Below the pieces are notes generated by a model, which worked only from the letters and a program-made list of their open reading frames with translations, searched no databases and was not told the origin of the DNA. Made by a program: the position numbers and the translations under genes. Of a stretch of 64,000 nt of DNA, positions 40,976 through 52,854 are shown piece by piece (positions within the stretch are counted from its first letter, which is position 1; every line of letters begins with the position of its first letter). Source of the stretch: Paracamarosporium sp. OC-R06-R3 (lineage: Eukaryota; Ascomycota; Dothideomycetes; Pleosporales; Didymosphaeriaceae); NCBI GenBank assembly GCA_019828545.1, contig JACVRA010000096.1, positions 1-64,000 of the forward strand, written 5' to 3'.

Positions 40976-43900
40976 GCAAAATAAAAGAAAGAGATTCGTC
41001 CATATTCTCGATATATCCTGCTCCACTTCTATCACTGCTGGTTGTACATCCTCAGACAACATGATAATTCACCCTTGTGTTTTTGGAAACATGTCAGATG
41101 ATAATCCTCTTTCCGCTATGCTCGCCGAGCCTCCCGTTGAGTTAGGTGCTGTTACGATGATTCGTCTGATTAGTGGAATTCAGACCTGGGGGAGGAGAAG
41201 GAGTCCGATAAATCAGAATCTAGCGAGGAAGAGGACGAGTACTAGGAAAAAGATGTTGAGGCAGATGCACCCGATGGGGTGGCGACTAGTCTATTGGCTG
41301 CCTACCCTCGTTTATCTAGCTTCCCTCTGATAACTTTGCATCATCAATCTTACACCACAACTCTACTTTTCATCAGAAGAAAATTACGATAGCGATAGAA
41401 GCGACGAAAACGATGGCAATGACTATCCAGATGACGGCGACTTCATAGATGATGGCGATGGCGGTAACGGCGGTGCTGGCAACAACGATGGGTGTGGTGA
41501 ATAGGATGGGAATGGGTAGGATAATGGACTCCCACCCCACCTAGCTCACCGTAAGTCAGCAACAGGACGAGACGCCCTTCAATCCTTTCCAATATTACCT
41601 TCGAGGTTGAAAAAAAATAAGTTTGATGGGCGGAAGATGAGTAGGTTCCCAATGTCTTAAAGTATTCCCCATGCCCTGAGGTTTTTAGGTATCTCGGCGG
41701 AGAGATTTTCCTTGGGACGACATAGATAGTACTCGTCTACCGTTTGCCTAGGTTATCCTTTACAGTAATATCGAATTGTAGTGATGTTTTCAAAAGTGGT
41801 GTTTTCAAAAACAAATTGAAAGCCTTTGCTCAAGTGATAGTTACTTGATTGGTGTATCGAAATGACACACGACACTCAGTATCTGCTGCTAGACACTGAG
41901 ACATTGGAAGTCTATAGAACAGCTCCTTGATCATCTATGACAAAGGAATGTACGGGTACGTACTCCATAACCTCCATCTCAGCAGCTCAACCGTCGGTTC
42001 AGCGCGTGGCAAATATCGATTCATGAGGACATGCTCACCATAGAAGAGAATCCATGGCCCACAAGCACCCTATCTCTCCTTCATCGATAGTTGCTATTAT
42101 ACCACCTCGATCCTCAAAACTCAGTATGAAGAGCAAGAAGATGAGACGCAGTCTACGTGCAGCGGCTTGTTAGGTGCGAGGGAGTTCCCAAGACAACGAC
42201 CATGACAATATCCACATCCACTCTCCATCACAAGATGAATATTTTGCAATATCGCTGCTTCACATGCACCCATCGTCTAAACAGCTACTCCTCGAAAGCA
42301 CGGATGTAAAGCCCGACTACAATTGAGGCCTGCAAAAAACACTTCGTACCGTTTCCGTGCACGCAAACTCAGCACATCCGACGCTGAGAATAATAACAAC
42401 GGCGCCGGCAAGACCTTACGCAGCATTACCCATGTATCATTTCGCAACCAACGATACCGCAGCTCATCTACGCAATCAAAAACCCCAAGAACACGGGTGC
42501 AAAACTGGACTGCAAGGTCCATAGTACACACTAAATTCGTAGCCACTTCCGCTAACAAGCCCATCAAAAAAGGACGTCCCAAGAGCGCCCCTCATCCTAA
42601 TAGCTGCAGCGTGATTGTTTGCGAGCCCATCATTAGCTAGCGTAGGCTGCGTGCAAGGACGACGAGCTGGAGGCGTCCAAGTTCGATCACGCGGATATCC
42701 CTTTGTGTTCGACGAACCAGACTTTCTACGGCACACGGAAAGCCACACTTGTGCGAGCCATGTTCCACGCAGCACTGCGCGGTGCACTCGCGTCACTTTG
42801 ACACATCATCCCGTAGTGTGCGGATCGACGCTAGCTGCCTTCTTTCCATCGCAGGACAAGCTTATCGAAGGTTCTCCGTCGCCTTGGTGAGCGCTTGACT
42901 TGGGTAGAGAGCTTTTCGGTGGACGGTCCTCGGCACCTAGAACCTGGGTACAATACCAAGCCGGTCCTGGAGTAGATCGACCGTATTGCGTGTACTAGAT
43001 GATGTATCTGCGAACCGCACTCGCCACTCTGGCGTGATGTGGGAATCGGCAAGGCTGTATCGATGCAAGCTCGGCGTTATTGCACGTAGACCTCACCATC
43101 CGAAAGTATCAGCGGATTGGTCGTTGAGCCGGATGGTGGCAGTCAGGGGCTTTCTCGAAAGCGTGCAGCTTGCATCACTTATTCGAGACTCGTACTGCGG
43201 CCTTTAGTAGATGTGCAGGGAGCTCCTGTCGCATTCGAATTTGTAGAGTTTGTCAAGTCGATCGTGGTCCTCTGGCTCGTTTCTTTGCAGCTAAGCATCG
43301 GCCTGGTGGAGGTACGTTGTGATATGTTTCTCGAGCCTTGGTCCTTGGTGCTACAACACCTGCGAAGATGTCTCCCCTCATTCCTAACAACTGTTATGGC
43401 CAGACGTTCACCTAGTACTTTCTACACAAGTCAAGTTAGAAGCATTTCTATCAACTTTCTTCATGGTTCCTGAGTGCATGGGCAAAACACTCCCCTTTGT
43501 TGTTGAACCTTTTAGCTGTGAAAACCACTCATAATGATACATATACAATGTAGTTACTGGAGGTATCTGAGCGGTAGTCTAACCCGTGATTAGTCAGTCC
43601 TGTATAGGTCGTGCTGCGTTCTGGTCGTCTTGCATTGTTGAGCGTTTAGCGGGAGCCTTCTTGATCGCCACTGTAGCCGCTTTCTTCTCTGTGTTGCCTG
43701 TAGACCTTTTTGCCTGCCTACTTCGCTTGGAGCTACGGTCGGCATAGGTAAGATTGCGCTTGCTGATGCGTGAACGGCCTATCGCGGCTTGGAGATTCAT
43801 GCCGAGCTTGGGCAGGCGATCTTGCTGTGTGAAGTTGTGCCACGGGACCATGGTCTTGACATATACATATGGTCGTAGCTCCACGGTATATAGCTCTACA
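40976..43900. other. Gene-poor region
   Basis: Acidic coding-like debris occurs at 41180-41500 (for example EKESDKSESSEEEDEY, then SDENDGNDYPDDGDF in another frame), suggesting a decayed acidic protein. A 105-codon minus-strand frame at 43594-43911 is basic and could be a 3' exon of the next gene. Other frames overlap on both strands and lack support. Confidence 0.35.
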
Positions 43901-44422
43901 TCATCTATCAACCATACAGTTACAATCCAAGATACTCTTGCAAGTTGCTACGAGCTGTACTATTGGATTTAGGCTTGGGCGCGCGAGATACGCACGTCTT
44001 GGGGGGATACATGCACGTGCTTCGATAATAGTCTGGCACGTCTGGGTGCCGGAAAGGGGGAACTTGGACAGTGTGTTCGAGTGTGTGCGGCCGAGCTTCG
44101 TGCGGTTTGAGGGACTGGACGGTCTTTCTTCGAGGAGGCCCCTTCTTTGCTCGCCGGCTACGGGGTGGCAAGGCTTTGGTAGCTGTGGAGGCTACCTACC
44201 ATTGAGACGCTGCGAAGGTCGCCATGTGCGTTGCGAACGGTGGTTGTCGCTTTGGCTGACTTCAACGCGGATATGGGTTGAAGGTCGGGGTCTCCGTAGT
44301 AGCACCAATGGCGGATAGCGTGACGGAGAGATTGCAAACGATGATGCGAAGGATGCTTGGGCAATTGCATCGGTGATGGGCGATGTAGAAGAGGGTTCAG
44401 AAATCTTCAAGCGGGTCGGCAT
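43901..44422 (-). CDS. Hypothetical protein, two exons, model uncertain
   Basis: Exons 44200-44422 and 43901-44157 join through a 42-base intron (GTAGGT donor, CGTAG acceptor) to an open frame of 159 residues starting MPTRLKISEPSSTSPITDAI. Composition is Ser/Arg/Pro-rich, mostly disordered in appearance, with a Cys-containing C-terminal part (VQLVATCKSILDCNC). Other frames across the same exons are also open (one with FRHPDVPDYYRSTCMYPP), so the chosen phase is not certain. No family recognised. Confidence 0.33.
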
Positions 44423-44596
44423 TTCAGCGTAAGGTCACATTCACTACACTGCTGACTGGTGGATATAAGAATACAAGTCTTAAACATTACAGTACAGGCT
44501 TATGACGGTAGAGACTGGAACTGAGCAGGGAAGCAGCAAAGTATAGCAGTAGCGACCGACAACAATCATCTGAATCCGAACCATGTTTCCTCGACT

Positions 44597-45199
44597 TCAG
44601 TTGGCGTCCTCCGAATCTCGATGTGGCTCCTCGGCAAGCTTGGTCTCTGAGCCCGAATCTCGATGTGCCTCCTCAGCAAGCTTGGTCTCTGAGGCAACTT
44701 CTGTCTTGCGCCAAGTCTCTTCTTTGACATATAGGTCTCTCAGGCGGATGAGGGCCGCAAGCATCTTCACGCACAATTTGTCCACCTCTTCCTCTAGTTG
44801 GTTGATACGTGCATGCAGCTGCAACTCGTATTCTCCAAAATCGTCCAATGATCTGTCCACCTGAAGCTGCTGCGCGTCGTTCAGCTGGTCCAATTTCGTC
44901 ATATATTTCTCCTGGGCATCCACCAGTTGACTTTCCAGCTCCTGCTGACGGTTCTGTGAGGCAGTTATTTGCCTCATGAGCGCCTTCATAATTGCCTTGT
45001 CTCTTTCCGGGTGGACCATGTCTATGACCGACTGATTCAAATGTGCCCTGGGCTGCAAAAACGAGGTTGATTCCTTCCGAGCGCGCTGGTTGTCCCGTGT
45101 CGGAGAGTGCGGATGGACTGGAGCCTTGTCGGAACGGGACGATGTATCTGATTGATAGCGGGGGGAGGGGCGAGTGGTTCTTTTTCTTCTTCTTGGCAT
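44597..45199 (-). CDS. Coiled-coil protein with C-terminal tandem repeat
   Basis: A 200-residue intron-less frame starting MPRRRKRTTRPSPRYQ; this ATG was preferred over an upstream in-frame ATG because the intervening residues look like leader. A basic, disordered first ~75 residues are followed by a long coiled coil (about 85-175), including QNRQQELESQLVDAQEKYMT and QLHARINQLEEEVDKLCVKM. The end carries two copies of a 14-residue unit, SETKLAEEAHRDSG and SETKLAEEPHRDSE. A basic head plus coiled coil suggests a nucleic-acid-associated or scaffold protein, but that is inference; no named family. Confidence 0.55.
   Translation of the reverse strand: MPRRRKRTTRPSPRYQSDTSSRSDKAPVHPHSPTRDNQRARKESTSFLQPRAHLNQSVIDMVHPERDKAIMKALMRQITASQNRQQELESQLVDAQEKYMTKLDQLNDAQQLQVDRSLDDFGEYELQLHARINQLEEEVDKLCVKMLAALIRLRDLYVKEETWRKTEVASETKLAEEAHRDSGSETKLAEEPHRDSEDAN
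44612..44695. repeat. 42-base tandem duplication in the coiled-coil gene
   Basis: Units 44612-44653 and 44654-44695 differ at only a few bases and keep frame, adding 14 residues. Confidence 0.9.
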
Positions 45200-46790
45200 A
45201 AGTTGGGCGTGGAGCTGAGTGCGAAGGGGGTGGAAGGGAAGAAAAACAGGAGGAGGCTGCCGTGGGGAATGGGCACAAGTAGAGTCGTGGTAAAACGGGA
45301 AGCAACGACGATGCAGTTTCCAAAGTCGTCGACAAGCGCAGGTCAAGTGGCAGCAGCGACCCCACCGATTCTCAGTGGTCGCTCAGGTCTCGGCGAACAT
45401 CGAGGCATGCATGGCCATGGCTGCGGGGATGCAAGCAACGCGATGCTCGGGGTAACGCAAGGCTCAATCATGGGGCGATGCCAGCACCACGATCAAGGTG
45501 GTGTAGCAGCAAGCGCCATGTTTGCTCCATCAGACGAGGCGAGGCCTGACCCCGCGCCGCCCCTGCCCCGCTTGCTTCTAGCGCCCGATCCAATGAGCCG
45601 TGCGCCTCGCTTGTCTCCGTCTTTGCGCCTCGTCGTCCCTCGTCCCTCGACCCTGGACCCTCTTCCCTCTGCCCCCACCCCACGGCCAGCCTGACGTTGC
45701 CGCTCCGGCCACGGCGTCACGGCTTGCGGCGTCCCGGCTTGCGGCGTCCCCAAAGCCATGCCCCTCCTGCAATCATCCTCGGCGAACCACCGCCACCTGC
45801 CCGCATGTGTTGGGATGCCACACCCACGCCTCGCGACGCGCTGGAGCGTCAAGGCAGCAGCTTATCGGACGGGGCACAGCTAAGTTGCACAGTAAGCACG
45901 CCACCTGCACTCCCATTGCAGACATCCGTCACCCCCATCGCTCAGCGTCTTCCTCCGTCGCCACCAATACCACGTCGTGTTCACTCCTGCCACCACTCCA
46001 CCCCCAAACCCACCAACCATCTCCGCCCGGGGAACGGGCGACCTTTCTTGCCCAATGCCAGCGCCTGCTCTGCCGTGAACATCGTCCTTGCTCGTATTCT
46101 GTGCTAGTCCGTCCCGATCCAGCGGTAGAGGGACGAACAGTACCACGTTCCATGAAACGATCCCGTATATCCCCCAACTCTAACCATGGACATGAGGGCC
46201 GTCTCGAGCCATGCTGGACTCTCTACTTCAGTACACATGTGCATGATGCTCAATTTACTTGCTTCCCGATATCCTTGGGGTCTCCCCACGCGAGGCTGTA
46301 GGTTCTTCTTCTTGTACAACCTCACCTCTAAGCCACCGGAGGACTGACGGGGCGCCAAACATACTAACGTGGGACAGACGTGCATCCTGTATACGGCCGG
46401 CATGAGCCTTTCCGATCCCTGTTCACTGTGCCATGGCACGGTTGTGCCCTTGTCTACCGATGATGCGGAATAAGCGCTTTACATCACTGCCCATATGTGA
46501 TGCAACCACTTGGCGTAGCCTTCCAGGTCTTCGCGGAACCTGCTTCTCTCTGACCTGTCCCTTCCCACGCTGCAAATATCCCGTATACAGTCTGTCCGTC
46601 TGCAAGGCTAAAATAGAGCTCCTGTTACACCCGTACCATCTATCCCTCAACCCCCCCCCCCGTGCGGATAGGCAATCGTTTCAGAACTGTGATCCACCGG
46701 CATGCCAAAAGCAAGACCACCGTGCAGATAGACAATCGATTTACAGCTAGGATTGACTGCGTGCACACCGCAAGTCTACGGTGCAGTTAC
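45200..46790. other. GC-rich gap, no supportable gene
   Basis: Long overlapping frames on both strands are expected from the GC-rich, Pro/Ala/Arg-coding composition. A short GGCTTGCGGCGTCCC duplication lies near 45720-45755 and a C-run at 46651-46663. Confidence 0.4.
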
Positions 46791-46950
46791 ACAGCCAATT
46801 TGGAACAAGTATTGCTTTCATGCACACTGCAAGACCAGTCACGCTGAGCATATCTTAGGAATGGGGGTGCGGGATGATGAGCCAGGCTATACCGGTACAC
46901 AGCCAATTTGGAGCAGGTATTGACTTCATGCATACTGCAAGATCAGTCAC
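46791..46950. repeat. Imperfect 52-base direct repeat, two copies
   Basis: Copies at 46791-46842 and 46899-46950 start ACAGCCAATTTGGA and end near CAGTCAC, with several substitutions, 108 bases start to start. Confidence 0.75.
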
Positions 46951-47107
46951 AACGGGGGCTCAACGAAGGACTGGGGCCGCGGGGATGAATAGAGCTTCTA
47001 CAGTGCCAATCAAGTCTCGGAGCCTTGCAGATGCTACCCGATAGCATCTGACTTGCTTTTCGCCAGAGACATCTCGACGTAATTCCCTCCTCGTATACCG
47101 GCAATAT

Positions 47108-47746
47108 ATGAACAGCTCCTTCGACGCCCCCCAATCAGTTTCTCAAGCTCTCGCCAGCTTTGCACCTCGCCCCACGCCCAGCATGGCCCCCTCCAAGACC
47201 TCCCCCGCCTCCGTTTCCGCCTCCGCCTCCGCTGGAGATTCCTCCGCCGCCCCCCTGCTAGACACTACCAAGGTGAGCTGCGTTGAGCCTCTTCCATCTC
47301 CAACGAGCCTGCAACGCTAACCCACGAAGAACTTCGTCTGCATGTTCTTCGACTGCCACAACGTCACGGCCAACAAAGACGAGTACCGCAACCACATCGA
47401 CGCCCACCGCGACGACCTCTTCAAGCCGCGCTGCGTCAGCTGCTACGAGCAGTTCCCCAACTTCCGCCAGCTCCAAGAGCACATCGTCACCCAGCACAAC
47501 CCCGTCGACCACATCTCGCTGGTCGAGGGCGCCTACCTCGACTACGGCCTCGTCTGCCAGGGCGTCTTCTGGTGCGGCTTCTGCGAGCGCTTCTTCGGCG
47601 TCAACGGCGCCGTCAAGGAGTACACCGACCACATGGTGAGCGACCATGAGTGCGGCCGTGCGGACCGTCTCTGGACCCCCGTGGGCCTCCGCCACATCAA
47701 GGCCATTGACTTCGAGGATCTGCATGAGGAGCGTCCTCGTTTGTAG
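47108..47746 (+). CDS. C2H2 zinc-finger protein with three fingers
   Basis: Probable nucleic-acid-binding protein. Exons 47108-47272 and 47330-47746 give 193 residues. A Ser/Ala/Pro-rich first 50 residues precede three fingers: CMFFDCHNVTANKDEYRNHI DAH (C-X4-C-X12-H-X3-H), CVSCYEQFPNFRQLQEHIVT QH (C-X2-C-X12-H-X4-H) and a third beginning CGFCERFFGVNGAVKEYTDH, C-X2-C-X15-H-X4-H. The first and third have unusual spacing. ATG 47108 is the first in frame; a second at MAPSKTSPA is possible. The coding sequence is GC-rich at third positions, suggesting good expression. Family beyond C2H2 not recognised. Confidence 0.75.
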
Positions 47747-47812
47747 GGTGCGTGCGTGCGTGCTTGCTTGCTTGCGCGCTTGCTTGCGCGCTGCTGCTGC
47801 TGCTGCTGCGGC
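47747..47812. repeat. GTGC/TTGC/CTG microsatellite after the zinc-finger gene
   Basis: Consecutive GTGC, TTGC, GCGC and CTG units directly downstream of the stop codon, probably in the 3' untranslated region. Confidence 0.8.
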
Positions 47813-48002
47813 TTCACGGGGGACTGTGGTTTGGTGGTGGATGATTCAGACTGAGAATGGGTGGGTGATTTTCGGTCTTTCTTACGTTGTCTGCTTTTTA
47901 CGCGTTGCTTTGCTTGCGACGGTAATCTTGGGCTCGGATCGAATCAATGACAAAAAGTTGCTTTCCGCGTTATCAACTCGGTCTTTCTCGCTCTCTGAGT
48001 GA

Positions 48003-48062
48003 TGTGACTCTCCATGATGCGACTCCCTCTCCATGATTCGACTCCCTCTCCGTGGTGTGCCT
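48003..48062. repeat. Imperfect tandem repeat of about 19 bases
   Basis: Units of the type GACTCCCTCTCCATGATTC, about three copies. No coding function evident. Confidence 0.65.
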
Positions 48063-48352
48063 CTCTCTCCTTGACGTCGTGCTCGCAAAACATATTACCA
48101 ATGATGCAAGTGGTTCGTCTCGGGCAACAATGTGCACCGTTGGGCAGGGCCACGAGCCATAGCGGAGGTTCGCCCTGCCAGCACATTCAACAGAGCAGTA
48201 CAACTGCGACCTTGTTTGCCAGCACCTTCAACAACGCGCTGCCGCCGCTGCCTCGCCTGCCCAGAACAAGAAGCATCCCCCCCAAGTTTTACACATCCCT
48301 TTCAAATCACGTCGTTTGAGAAAACAGCACACTACCATACTCAACTTCGGAA

Positions 48353-48640
48353 ATGGCGTATCTGGAAGAAACTGCACAGAGTTTGTTGGCTCATCGTCGT
48401 AATCTTCCGAGAAAGCACTTCACCCCTCCTATCCAGCTTACATATGGTGGAGGCAGGCGACTCGCGACGGTAATGGCCTTGGGACTGAACGGGTCACGCT
48501 TCGAAGGCGCATCATGCATATATGGCTGCCGCGGGGCCATTGCGACGACGCAACAAGACAAAGGAGTGCGCGCCTTCATTGAGTGCACGGCAGCGAGCAA
48601 TGGACTCGAGGGGCCGCCTACCTTGGCAAAGGAATGCTAG
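48353..48640 (+). CDS. Hypothetical 95-residue protein
   Basis: Frame from ATG at 48353 (MAYLEETAQSLLAHRRNLPR), soluble, with three Cys; no signal peptide, membrane segment or recognised family. The upstream CT/CA-rich stretch could be a leader. Might be a chance frame or first exon. Confidence 0.25.
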   Translation: MAYLEETAQSLLAHRRNLPRKHFTPPIQLTYGGGRRLATVMALGLNGSRFEGASCIYGCRGAIATTQQDKGVRAFIECTAASNGLEGPPTLAKEC

Positions 48641-50913
48641 TGAACGATGCGGTGCAGGGGCGCGGCATCATCGACAAGGCTTGGACATGTCGGGGGCATC
48701 CTCGGGTACTCATCAGTGTTGCAGAGAGTCAGACATGTGTAAATAAGCACCAGAACATGCTACTGGAACATGCAGGTACAAGGTTGCAGAGACGGGGTTG
48801 TCAAGAGCAAATGCTAGCCTGATTCTTGTCTCGTGGTTGAGCGTTTTGCCCCGCGTTGAATGACTTGCCCCGCTTCGACCCACGCCGCAATACCACTGTT
48901 TCCGCCACTGCCAGGCTGATTTTGTGTTTTACGATGCATACTCTTGTCCATTCGGGGTGTAAAGAAATTGTTGTCAAAACCGTCCGCATGCATTCCCATT
49001 TTGGAGCATATCGAAATGTGATGTCTGGAGGCGAGGCGAGGGGCGTAAGAATCACGTGCATTCATCTTGGCACTATATCCGTCTCGCGGCCGTTCACGCA
49101 ACATCTCTACTCGCCTTGCGCTCCTAACACTAATGTATACCGAGTGGGAACTTTTACAATACTGACAAACGATTCCCACCATATGGCCTCCACCGTATTT
49201 GAAAATATGGTTCTTGTGATATTGGCCTTGGTAATGCCACATCCAATACATATGCGCCCACGCTTATCATCATTTGACCGCGTTTTTCCGCGCTTGCCCT
49301 TCATCAATGCGTTGCTGAAATAGAGGGCTGAGAAGCCTATCAGGGGGACTTGGCACGGTAGGATTAGCCTCGTGAAACTTACGAGGCTTGCGCGGGCTAC
49401 TGTTGAAGTCAGATGCATTGTACCACGTTGTAGGAAAGCTACAGCAATGATGATTATATCTCCAACATATATAGGTACATTTAGATTAATGAGTCTTGTT
49501 CTAGTTCCATTGTGAGTTCCGTTCCCAATAGCCCAATTCCGGAACCTTCTCCCAGCTGCGTCCATTGAAGCGCAAGGCGCAAGGCGGCTGCATCTCCTTA
49601 ACGCACACTAATAGTTAGCTAGGTAATCTCCTGCCACCATTGATGCATTGAGACTTGGTCTATCGTTGTTCTAGCTGTCGGATCTGGATTCGTTATTCCA
49701 ATATCATGTTCTGTGACCAAGCTCCTTCACGGACTTGTTCCACTCCTTGCTAACCCCCCTTATAATCGTTCAAGAGGAGAAAATCGCTACCCCCAAGAGC
49801 ATATACACACTGTAAGAGAGGTGACAGCCCTTGCGATGACGCTGGAGCATCTCACCTTGAATGTACATGCGACCAGATCTACCTTCTACAGTGGATGACA
49901 TTCTGATTCTTGCACGAGAGACAAACTGACAAAATGGTGTGTGAAAGGCAAAACGATTGAGAGGCATCGAAGGACCAGGCCGACTGAGAATCCCGAAGAA
50001 AGTCAAAGATCAAAGGCAATTATCCCTTTCTATATGTTTTGCGTCCAATTATTGAGATGGTGTATATAACAACGCTGCCTGTTAAATCTTGTTGGGGAGA
50101 TTCTGGCAGAGGTACATGCGCATGGGTGCTGTTCCACCACGTCAGTGGATCTTCGGCTCGCAGCGAAGTAGACACGACGAACCACTATTGTTGACCGCCG
50201 CGACAGCCCTCACGCATTCCTCCACATAAGGTCGCTATGGTGGCCGCGGGAGTCATACCTGAATTTCTGCGAGCAAGCTAATCATATAGTGTAGCGCGTC
50301 AGTGTCATCGCTGCGAAACGGCGACACAAGAGCGACGAAAACAATACACAGGCATGAGCTTCTTGTCCAGGCCATCGTCAGCTGACAATGTTAGCGACGT
50401 CCTGCATCGACGCGTCCCACATCGACGAAGTTTCAGCAAGGACGACATCATGACCTCGCCCCTTCTATCATAGGAGTGTCGAAAAGACAACACTCCTAAC
50501 AAGGTCTGAGGGGGATTTCGAGTGCTTCTAAGCATGCTTGAGCGAAGCATCGACCTCGTGGAGTTGCATCACAGCCGCTGCACGCAGTGGTAGATTGCAC
50601 CCTAGTGTATGTACGATCACAGGAATATAGTAGGCAGCCCACTTGAAACGATGGATTACAATTTTCAACTACAAATACGAGCAAGAGTAAGAGCGAGAAG
50701 GACTGTAAGTGATGACGTTGAATCAAAAAAGCCCGAATTGCCCCGGCCAACTGGTGACAATTCTGACATTGAATTTTTACAAACAAGTTCAAAGTTGAAC
50801 ATTCTAGTTTAGTACAATTATGAGGCACTCTCCGCCAAAACAGGTTCACACCCGCTTTCCAACTTCTGCCCCCTTCACCAATGTTTTACACTCTCATGAG
50901 TGCGGTACATTTT
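48641..50913. other. Gene-poor gap
   Basis: About 2.3 kb without a convincing exon. Overlapping frames near 48814-49565 run on both strands and show no motif. Confidence 0.4.
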
Positions 50914-51235
50914 CTAAGGATAGACATGCTTAATCGTGATGTGCTTTCCTTGGTCATTTTGGAAGACAGTGGTGTAGTGAGGATAAAAGTCTCTCTTGCT
51001 TGGATGCTCGGTCTCACTGAGCTCTAGTTTAGTAACCCATGTCTATGTAGAGTTAAGGGGGTAACTCACGTCATGATGGCGGTCGTGTCCTCAGCGTTAC
51101 GAATTTCTTCTAAGTAGCCGTCGCGAGATTTTTTCGCTTCCACGTTTCGGTCTCCGTCGCATACTTAAGAGTGAGGGAGCGACCGCCTTTCACGATCGTC
51201 TTGATGGTGGAACTGCTGATCACTTTATTGACCAT
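50914..51235 (-). pseudogene. Small soluble protein gene with a one-base frameshift in an A-run
   Basis: Exons 51070-51235 and 50914-51016 (53-base intron, GTGAGT donor, CTCAG acceptor) encode about 89 residues if one base is counted missing. Exon 1 starts MVNKVISSSTIKTIVKGGRS and reads to KYATETETWKRK, then continues one frame over as SRDGYLEEIRNAEDTTAIM and across the junction into HYTTVFQNDQGKHITIKHVY before a stop. The shift falls at a run of six A (near 51133-51138), so it is either a recent deletion or a sequencing error. The clean splice and continuous peptide on both sides argue for a gene. No family recognised; no signal peptide. Confidence 0.5.
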
Positions 51236-51313
51236 CTTGAAGGCTGTATATGTAGTAATGTGGGCTGAGGGCTGGGCTACGAGTGAGTTAAGGGGGGAGC
51301 TTCTTGGTACAAT

Positions 51314-51805
51314 GTCTAAGCGACAAGAAACGCTAGGCTTGCTGTACTCCTTTTGTATCTCTGTGTTGCCTTCACCTCCTTCACCGTGCCCTTGCAGACG
51401 GGATTTGGCTGTGCCGTGCCACGAGCACTTCAACATGATCGGATTACTCTTGAGCTTTCCCGGTACGAGGATCTGCTTCCAGTGGCATTTGGAATCCACA
51501 CGTGTCCAGCCAACCATTCTTCCCTGCATACATGTATGTGCATGAACATGTAGCAAGGATTTAACGGCGCAGTTCGACACCTGTTGTGTGCGCACCATGG
51601 AGACGATTTCGAAGGCGTGTGTGTGGCCACCCAGAACTCAACCAATATCAACCTGGAGCCACAAGATGTACGTTGGTCCTCAAATGAAATAGATTCATCA
51701 ACTAAGTTGTCTCTAAAACAGGACCCCGATGGCTTGATGGGCACTGACACGGCGTGGTTCTTCGCCGCATCACTCTACTCTTCTCCGGTAGGCCTACCAA
51801 GCTAA
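51314..51805 (+). CDS. Possible multi-exon hypothetical gene
   Basis: Begins at an ATG (MSKRQETLGLLYSFCIS), 79 bases from the divergent small gene. Coding-like segments are GFGCAVPRALQHDRITLELS RYEDLLPVAFG, then GFNGAVRHLLCAHHGDDFEG, then after a clear GTACGT...ACAG intron (51668-51720) DPDGLMGTDTAWFFAASLYS to a TAA. The first two junctions have weak donors and I could not settle them. Nothing identifies a function. Confidence 0.3.
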
Positions 51806-52854
51806 GGCGAAGGACCTACTTATGGCCATTGGTTATATCATGGCGCCACTAGCGTAGACAATTTATTCTATTGCTGTGTCCTTTGAGTAAGTTTACGAAA
51901 ACGCCAGCGTGGTACACATTCCGCGTACGGTAGGTTTGCAGCGATGGTTTTTTGTTGGGGCTTGGTGTTTGAGATCCGCGAGAGCGCGCATGACGTTTCG
52001 CGCTGCGGCGCCCACGTTCATTCAAAGATACGCTTCGAGGCGCTGCCGTTATTTCGAGACCGCAAACAGCCGCACAGCCTTCTACACAGTGCTTAATCGA
52101 CGCTTCAGTCTTCTCGTGAATCGATGGTTGGGTGGTGCGGAGGACTTGCTCGGTTAGCGTGAGCGATTATGATGATGGATTTGATGGAGGTGGTGAGAAT
52201 GCGAAGGATGCGTCGGCGTCGACAGACTGCGTTTTGCGGCGCTTCGCACTGCAAACGCTGCAGCGAGAGGTCTGCCAGATATCACCATTAGTAGTCGTCG
52301 CTTCATCGTATAGCATGTGTGTATAGAAAATAGGCTAGGGTTGAGATTGTATGCACAACGGCGCTGGGACGTGCAACGCGGGTCAAGCGTCGGGATTTTG
52401 GCTTTCTGGCGATGGCCCTTGTGGATATTTCTACGGGCAAAGTACGCTTTGAATTTATGCTTGAGGCGCAATATATACAGAGGGGGTGCTTTGGGCGTCT
52501 ACGACGCTTCACGCCAATTCAATCTTGGCTGTTTTGAGTTAGGATGGGATGGGATGGGTGGAGCGAACAGACCCTAGCGCCCGTAGCAGAAGCAGCTGCC
52601 ATCACGCTAGGGAAGGGAAGGTCGCTGATGTGTTGTGTGTGTAACTACCAAACCCTGTGAGCTCTCCTCTTTACTGCTCATATTCACCGTTACCGATTGA
52701 GTCCTGCGAAAGCGGGGTTTGCTTACTCATCGGGACCTTGCCCCCTAACCTGCTCATGTTCATCCCCTTCATCTCCATCATCTCAACTTAACCACCCAAG
52801 CTTCACCTTTTGCCTCATCAATCTTGCCTTCACACCCTTCTGCTTCCAGCCAAC
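51806..52854. other. Upstream region of the minisatellite gene
   Basis: Short frames on both strands without support. The last ~150 bases are CT-rich, like a fungal leader. Confidence 0.4.

Noticed and set aside
45493..46301. Several 80-230 residue proteins on both strands
   Set aside because: Mutually overlapping, Pro/Ala/Arg-rich frames expected from composition, without motifs or splice support.
47283..47817. Ser/Thr-rich and acidic proteins overlapping the C2H2 gene
   Set aside because: They are shadow frames of GC-rich zinc-finger exons and include the downstream microsatellite.
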